Positions 59,687 through 64,000 of a stretch of 64,000 nt of DNA are shown here, one piece after another. The stretch lies in contig NZ_CABVPX010000003.1 in NCBI RefSeq assembly GCF_902499125.1, forward strand, positions 124,001 to 188,000, read 5' to 3'. The notes beneath the pieces were generated by a model. That model ran no database searches. It had not been told where the DNA came from and worked only from the letters and a program-made list of their open reading frames with translations. The DNA comes from Burkholderia arboris. GTDB lineage: Bacteria > Pseudomonadota > Gammaproteobacteria > Burkholderiales > Burkholderiaceae. Numbering within the stretch: the stretch's first letter is position 1; every line of letters begins with the position of its first letter. A program made the position numbers and the translations under genes.

Positions 59687-60886
59687 CTACGCGGCCCGCA
59701 ACGCGCGCCGCGCCACTTCCGCGAAATACCGCGCGCCGGCCGGCAAAATCGCATCGTTGAAATCGTACGTCGCGTTGTGCAGCGGCACGCCGCCTTGGCC
59801 AGCCGCTTCGCCGTTGCCGATGAACACGAAATTGCCGGGCACCGCCTGCAGGAACGCGCCGAAATCCTCCGAGATCATCATCGGCTGCACGTCGGCGTTC
59901 ACCGCGTCGGCGCCCGCAATCTGCGCGGCGGCCTGCACCGCCGTGTCGACCCATTCCGCTGAATTCACCGTCGGCGCGAACTCGTGCGTGTACTCGAACG
60001 TGCAGGTCGCGCCGTGCGTGCGGCAGATCCCTTCGCTGATTTCGCGCATCCGCGTTTCCAGCAACCCCTGCACGTCGCGCGAATAGCTGCGCGTATCGCC
60101 CTTGATCGTCACGGTCGACGGCAGCACGTTGCGCAGCCCGTCGGTGATGAACTCCGTGCACGAGATCACGGCCTGCTGGCCCGGGTCGAGATTGCGCGAC
60201 ACGATCGTCTGCAGCGCGAGCACGATCTGCGAGCCGATCACGATCGGATCGATGCCCATGTGCGGCCGCGCCGCATGCGTGCCGCGCCCGTCGATCCGGA
60301 TCACGAAATTGTCTTCGCTCGCCATGATGCCGCCCGCGCGCGTCGAGAACGTGCCCGCACGCATGCCGGGCATGTTGTGCGCGCCGAAAATCGCGTCGAC
60401 CGGAAAGCGCTCGAACAATCCGTCGGCCATCATCGCCTTCGCGCCGCGGCCATGCTCTTCCGCCGGCTGGAAAATGAAGCGCACGGTGCCGTCGAAATCC
60501 TTGCGCTCGGCCAGCAACTGCGCGGCACCGAGCACCATCGACATGTGGCCGTCGTGCCCGCACGCATGCATCTTGCCCGGCGTGCGCGACGCGTGTTCGC
60601 GGCCCGGCGCGTGCTCGGCGATGTTCAGCGCGTCCATGTCCGCGCGGATGCCGATCGCGCGCGTGCCGGTGCCGGCCGTCAGGTTCGCGACCAGCCCCGT
60701 GCCGCCGATCCCGCGATGCACGTCGAGCCCGAGCGTCGTCAGGATGCGCGCGACGTAATCCGACGTGTTCACTTCTTCGAAACCCGTTTCCGGATACTGG
60801 TGCAGATGGCGGCGCCAGCGCTTCAGTTGCCCCTGCAACGTGCTTTCTTCGATTGCGTCCATTGCGTTCGCCTCGTCGGTCGTCAT
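59687..60886 (-). CDS. M20D-family amidohydrolase
   Basis: A 399-residue zinc-type amidohydrolase. Metal ligands: HACGHDGHMS (Cys/His), FQPAEEHGRGA (Glu/Glu), GAHNMPG (His), and ISEDFGAF with PLHNATYDFND at the C-terminus. The M20D group includes N-acyl-amino-acid hydrolases and the hippurate hydrolase type. It begins 5 bp after the DpaL gene stop, so they form one operon. Function in releasing diaminopropionate or another amino acid from an N-acyl form is inferred. Confidence 0.92.
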   Translation of the reverse strand: MTTDEANAMDAIEESTLQGQLKRWRRHLHQYPETGFEEVNTSDYVARILTTLGLDVHRGIGGTGLVANLTAGTGTRAIGIRADMDALNIAEHAPGREHASRTPGKMHACGHDGHMSMVLGAAQLLAERKDFDGTVRFIFQPAEEHGRGAKAMMADGLFERFPVDAIFGAHNMPGMRAGTFSTRAGGIMASEDNFVIRIDGRGTHAARPHMGIDPIVIGSQIVLALQTIVSRNLDPGQQAVISCTEFITDGLRNVLPSTVTIKGDTRSYSRDVQGLLETRMREISEGICRTHGATCTFEYTHEFAPTVNSAEWVDTAVQAAAQIAGADAVNADVQPMMISEDFGAFLQAVPGNFVFIGNGEAAGQGGVPLHNATYDFNDAILPAGARYFAEVARRALRAA

Positions 60887-60891
60887 GTCGT

Positions 60892-62124
60892 TCAGGCCGC
60901 CACCGCCGCGCGGTTCAGCCAGTCGCGCTGCCGCGCGAGCACCGCGTCGGCCGTCTCGCCGACGCAGTTCCGGTACACGGACGGCGCCGTCGCGCCTTCC
61001 GTATTGATCGCCAGCACGCGTGCGTTCGCATCGAGCCCGACCTGCCGCGCGAGCGCCGGATCACGCATCAGCACGTCCAGGCCCGCCACGCCGGCCGCAC
61101 CCGATTCGCCGGCGACGACCGGCACGTCGCGTTCGCTGCCGGCCGCGAGGCAGCGCATCGTCTGCACCGCGTCTTCGTCGTCGATCAGCATGAAGTGGTC
61201 GATGCACATCTCGAGGAAATCCCATGCGAGCGGCGACGCCTCGCCGCACGCGAGCCCGGCCATCACCGAATCGACGCTGCCGGTCGCCTTGGTCGCGCGG
61301 CCGGCCAGCGCGCTCTGGTACAGGCAATCGGCCTGGCGCGGCTCGACGACGACGAAGCGCGGCCGCTGCACGCCGTCGCGCTCCCACAGGTAACTCGCGA
61401 CGCCCGCGGCGAGGCCGCCCACACCGCCCTGCAGGAACACGTGCGTGAACGGCCGCCCGTCTTCCTCCGCCGCCTGCGCGGCCGCTTCGGCGGCGATCAC
61501 GCCGTAACCCTGCATCACGTCGCGCGGAATCGCTTCGTAGCCGTCGTACGACGTATCCGACACCACATACCAGCCATTCGCCTGCGCGAGTTGCGCCGCG
61601 CAGACCACCGATTCGTCGTAATTCCCCGCGATGCGCACGATCCGGGCGCCGTATGCCGAGATCGCGCGTTCGCGCTCGGCGTCGACGTTCGCGTGCAGCA
61701 CGATCACGCACCCGCAGCCGATCGCGCGCGCGGCGGCGGCCAGCGCGCGGCCGTGGTTGCCGTCCGTCGCGCTGATCACCGTCAGGTCGGCCAGCTCCGA
61801 CGCGTAGGCGCCGGTGACGAGCCCTTGCGGATCGAGATCTTGCGTACGGCGCAGCCGCTTCACGAGCCGCACCAGCGCGATCGGCGCGCCAAGCGCCTTG
61901 AAGCTGCCGAGCGGCGAGCGGCACGACTCGTCCTTCACGCTGATGCTCGCGACGCCGAGCCGCGCGGCGAGATCGGGCAGCGCACGCAGCGGCGTGCGCG
62001 CGTTGCCGACGAGCGGCCAGTGCGACAGCCATGCGCCGCTTTCGTCGGCCGATGCGATGTTCATCACGCGGCGCAGCGCGTGGGGGTAAGCGGTGCGCGA
62101 CGCGCGCGGGTTGGCGATCAGCAT
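60892..62124 (-). CDS. dpaL: Diaminopropionate ammonia-lyase
   Basis: A 410-residue PLP enzyme of the fold-type II group. The PLP lysine is K76 in GSFKALGAP, with SATDGNHGRALAAAAR and the glycine loop QGGVGGLAAGVASY. These match DpaL (YgeX), which cleaves 2,3-diaminopropionate to pyruvate and two ammonia. It heads the operon with the M20D gene, facing an Lrp/AsnC regulator. Confidence 0.93.
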   Translation of the reverse strand: MLIANPRASRTAYPHALRRVMNIASADESGAWLSHWPLVGNARTPLRALPDLAARLGVASISVKDESCRSPLGSFKALGAPIALVRLVKRLRRTQDLDPQGLVTGAYASELADLTVISATDGNHGRALAAAARAIGCGCVIVLHANVDAERERAISAYGARIVRIAGNYDESVVCAAQLAQANGWYVVSDTSYDGYEAIPRDVMQGYGVIAAEAAAQAAEEDGRPFTHVFLQGGVGGLAAGVASYLWERDGVQRPRFVVVEPRQADCLYQSALAGRATKATGSVDSVMAGLACGEASPLAWDFLEMCIDHFMLIDDEDAVQTMRCLAAGSERDVPVVAGESGAAGVAGLDVLMRDPALARQVGLDANARVLAINTEGATAPSVYRNCVGETADAVLARQRDWLNRAAVAA

Positions 62125-62304
62125 GGCGGAAGGCTCCTGAGCAGGACCGCGCGGGCGGTCAGCCGGTTAGGTCGGATCGGGCAAGCGCCAGTTGCGCTCG
62201 CCGTCGGTTGGAAAAATAATATTGCGCAGGCCGATCAATAAAATCGCCAAATCGACGGCTTCAACGCAAAAATTTCTCATTCTTTCGAGGTTTCACGCGC
62301 CATC

Positions 62305-62781
62305 ATGACGACCCCACTCGATGCGTTCGACCGCAAGCTGCTGATGGAACTCCAGCGCGACGCGCAAACGCCGCAGGCCGAGCTCGGCGCGCGCGTCAAC
62401 CTGTCGACCGCGGCCGTGAACCGGCGCCTGAAACGTCTCGCGGAAGACGGCGTGATCGAGCGCTACACGGCCGTGATCGCGCCGGACAAGGTCGATCATC
62501 CGCTGACGATCATCGTGAACGTCGAGGTCGAGAGCGAGCAGATCGGCCAGCTCGATGCAATGAAACGCGCGTTCGAGCGCTGCCCGCAGATCCAGCAGTG
62601 CTACTACGTGACGGGGGAATGGGATTTCGTGCTGATCCTCGCGGTGCGCAACATGGATCAGTACAACGCGCTCACGCGCGAGCTGTTCTTCGCGAACAAC
62701 AACGTGAAGCGGTTCAAGACGCTGGTGAGCATGAGCCGCGTGAAGGTCGGGCTCGACGTGCCGGTCGATCTCGGCGAGTAA
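62305..62781 (+). CDS. Lrp/AsnC-family regulator
   Basis: A 158-residue regulator. The HTH is DAFDRKLLMELQRDAQTPQAELGARVNLSTAAVNRRLKRLAEDGVI, followed by the RAM domain (PLTIIVNVEVES..., CYYVTGEWDFVLILAVRNMDQYNALTRELF). Such proteins bind amino acids; this one is divergent from dpaL and probably regulates it. The 180-bp gap contains AT-rich patches (62210-62290). Confidence 0.93.
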   Translation: MTTPLDAFDRKLLMELQRDAQTPQAELGARVNLSTAAVNRRLKRLAEDGVIERYTAVIAPDKVDHPLTIIVNVEVESEQIGQLDAMKRAFERCPQIQQCYYVTGEWDFVLILAVRNMDQYNALTRELFFANNNVKRFKTLVSMSRVKVGLDVPVDLGE

Positions 62782-62808
62782 GTGAGCGCCTGCTTGCAGG
62801 AACGATTC

Positions 62809-62836
62809 GGCCGGCGCGTCACTGCTCGCGCCGGCC
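62809..62836. terminator. Stem-loop between convergent genes
   Basis: A perfect 10-bp stem GGCCGGCGCG/CGCGCCGGCC with an 8-base loop, no T run, between the AsnC and esterase genes. Confidence 0.6.
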
Positions 62837-62856
62837 GCTTCCCATCGACGGCTACT

Positions 62857-64000
62857 TCACCGACAACTGAAGCTCGCCGCCGCATTCGCGTCGCCCGAGC
62901 CGTTATAGCGCGCGACCTGCGGATACGGGCACAGCGGCCGCGTGCGGCCCGTGCCCCACGACGTGGGCACATCGGCATTCGGCACCGCGTTCGTCGTGTC
63001 GCGCGCGGCGGCGACGATCGCGGCCGGCGCCTGCCCCTGCTCGACCCACGCGACGAGCGGCGTCAGCATGTCGAACTGGTCGGTCGCCGGCCCGCCCGAG
63101 CAATGGTTCATCCCCGGCACCGGATAGAAGCGCGCAAAATCCGACGCGTCGCCGCCGTTCGCCTGCGCGACGTTCGCGTACCAGTCGCGCGTATCGTTGA
63201 ACGAGAACACCGGGTCGCCCGTGCCGTGATACGCGATCAGCTTCGCGCCGCGCGACTTCAGCGCGGACAGGTTCGTCTCGTCGGGCGGCGTCATGAACGA
63301 CCACGCGGATTGCGTGTACACGCCGTTCGTCGCGAAGATGGCCGGCGCGTCGTTGTCCATGTCGAAGCCGAGCGCGAAACCGGGCAGGTTCGCGAGCGTC
63401 GCGGCGGTTTTCGGCGGCGTCATGAACGTGAACGCCATCGCGGCCGGATCGAGCGTGACCGAATTCGACTGCTTCCATGCAGCCCAGCCGCTGCCGGCCA
63501 CGCCAGGATCGTACGGAAAACTCGCGTACAGCGCCGTGCCCGCGCTGTTGCGCGCACCCGCGAACACGTTCTCCAGCGCGGTTTTCTGCGCGGGCGTCAG
63601 GCAGGCGCCCGTGCGCGCGCCGTTCGCGCAGGTCGGGATATCGGTATCGACGCTGAAATGCGCCTGGCATGCGGCGACGTCCTGCACCATCCCGTCGGCC
63701 GCACCGTCGAGCGCATCGCATTTGTCGAGGATCTTCGCACCGACGAACTGCCGCTCCGCATCGGTGAAGCCGCTGCGGATATCCGGCAACCCGTTCGTGC
63801 CCGTCGCCGACGCGATCTTCGCGAACTGCTGCGCGCCGTACATCTCGCCGATCGCCGCCTTCGGCAGATGGAAACCCGGATCGCCGACGATGATGCCGTC
63901 GTAGTCGGCCGGGTTGCGCACCGCCGTGACCATCGCGTGACGGCCGCCGTTCGAGCAGCCGCCGAAATAGCTGCGGTCGGGCGCTTTGCCGTATGCAAGA
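62857..64000 (-). CDS. Tannase / feruloyl esterase-family protein (5' end outside window)
   Basis: The C-terminal part of an alpha/beta hydrolase. The visible N-terminal side reads LAYGKAPDRSYFGGCSNGGR, whose GCSNGG is the nucleophile elbow of the tannase/feruloyl esterase family, and VRNPADYDGIIVGDP follows. The acid and histidine of the triad appear at GTGDPVFSF and PGMNHCSGGP. The family carries a characteristic Cys pair (next to the Ser and His), and both are present. The protein's start and signal peptide lie beyond the window's right edge. Confidence 0.88.
   Translation of the reverse strand, partial: LAYGKAPDRSYFGGCSNGGRHAMVTAVRNPADYDGIIVGDPGFHLPKAAIGEMYGAQQFAKIASATGTNGLPDIRSGFTDAERQFVGAKILDKCDALDGAADGMVQDVAACQAHFSVDTDIPTCANGARTGACLTPAQKTALENVFAGARNSAGTALYASFPYDPGVAGSGWAAWKQSNSVTLDPAAMAFTFMTPPKTAATLANLPGFALGFDMDNDAPAIFATNGVYTQSAWSFMTPPDETNLSALKSRGAKLIAYHGTGDPVFSFNDTRDWYANVAQANGGDASDFARFYPVPGMNHCSGGPATDQFDMLTPLVAWVEQGQAPAAIVAAARDTTNAVPNADVPTSWGTGRTRPLCPYPQVARYNGSGDANAAASFSCR

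Noticed and set aside
59984-61393. Long rightward frame opposite the M20 and DpaL genes
   Set aside because: Antisense shadow with Arg/Ala-rich translation.

Overview
The window is about 67% GC and densely packed, with strong GC bias at third codon positions. Gene content (hopanoid genes, CstA/YbdD, OpgC, many LysR/GntR/XRE regulators and amino-acid catabolic clusters) fits a Burkholderia, most likely of the cepacia complex. This assignment rests on protein resemblance and base composition, not on a database search. I saw no rRNA, tRNA, CRISPR array, insertion sequence or prophage.

Layout. 0-5.4 kb: a truncated XRE regulator, a POT peptide transporter, an OpgC-like acyltransferase, rarD and acyP. 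5.5-12 kb: an isoprenoid/hopanoid block (hpnA-like epimerase, hpnB-like glycosyltransferase, ispH, hpnH). Inside it lies an unrecognised 467-aa protein with about seventeen 14-residue repeats. 12-14.5 kb: small hypothetical and exported proteins and a DOPA-dioxygenase-like protein. 14.5-18.1 kb: a MarR regulator divergent from a TetX-like monooxygenase, a SnoaL-like protein and a DHA2 efflux pump, with a clear dyad between them. 18.1-26 kb: hemolysin III, YbdD/CstA, a DapF paralogue, a PRC-barrel protein, DAHP synthase and a secreted lipase. 26.4-30.6 kb: a three-gene operon of unknown role, YceH and a short-chain dehydrogenase. 30.6-36.3 kb: MOSC, DapA-family and class II aldolase genes, an XRE-cupin regulator, a HutC-type regulator, a PhyH dioxygenase and an orphan binding protein. 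36.7-43.2 kb: an XRE protein, an ankyrin protein, LysR, an NTF2-like protein, two paralogous amidohydrolases and a glycine-zipper lipoprotein. 43.2-47.3 kb: a probable D-amino-acid module (permease, DadA-like oxidase, RidA, XRE-cupin regulator). 47.4-52.7 kb: a GNAT, a Tat-exported GH28 enzyme, a CS1-pilin-like protein and a class III aminotransferase. 52.7-62.8 kb: two serine hydrolases, a hydantoinase, a racemase/decarboxylase-family protein with one of the two usual cysteines, an MFS carrier, a GntR regulator, an M20 amidohydrolase, diaminopropionate ammonia-lyase and an Lrp/AsnC regulator. The window ends inside a tannase/feruloyl-esterase gene.

How the genes work together. Most of the right half is catabolic modules with a local regulator transcribed divergently from the enzymes, often with a visible dyad in the shared promoter. 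The strongest leads are: the repeat protein among the hopanoid genes; the hydantoinase, single-cysteine enzyme, M20 and DpaL cluster, which recalls the E. coli ygeX-ygeY-hyuA grouping; the D-amino-acid module, whose permease appears frameshifted in a GC-dinucleotide run just after its start codon; and a hairpin that would bury the ribosome binding site of the SnoaL-like gene.
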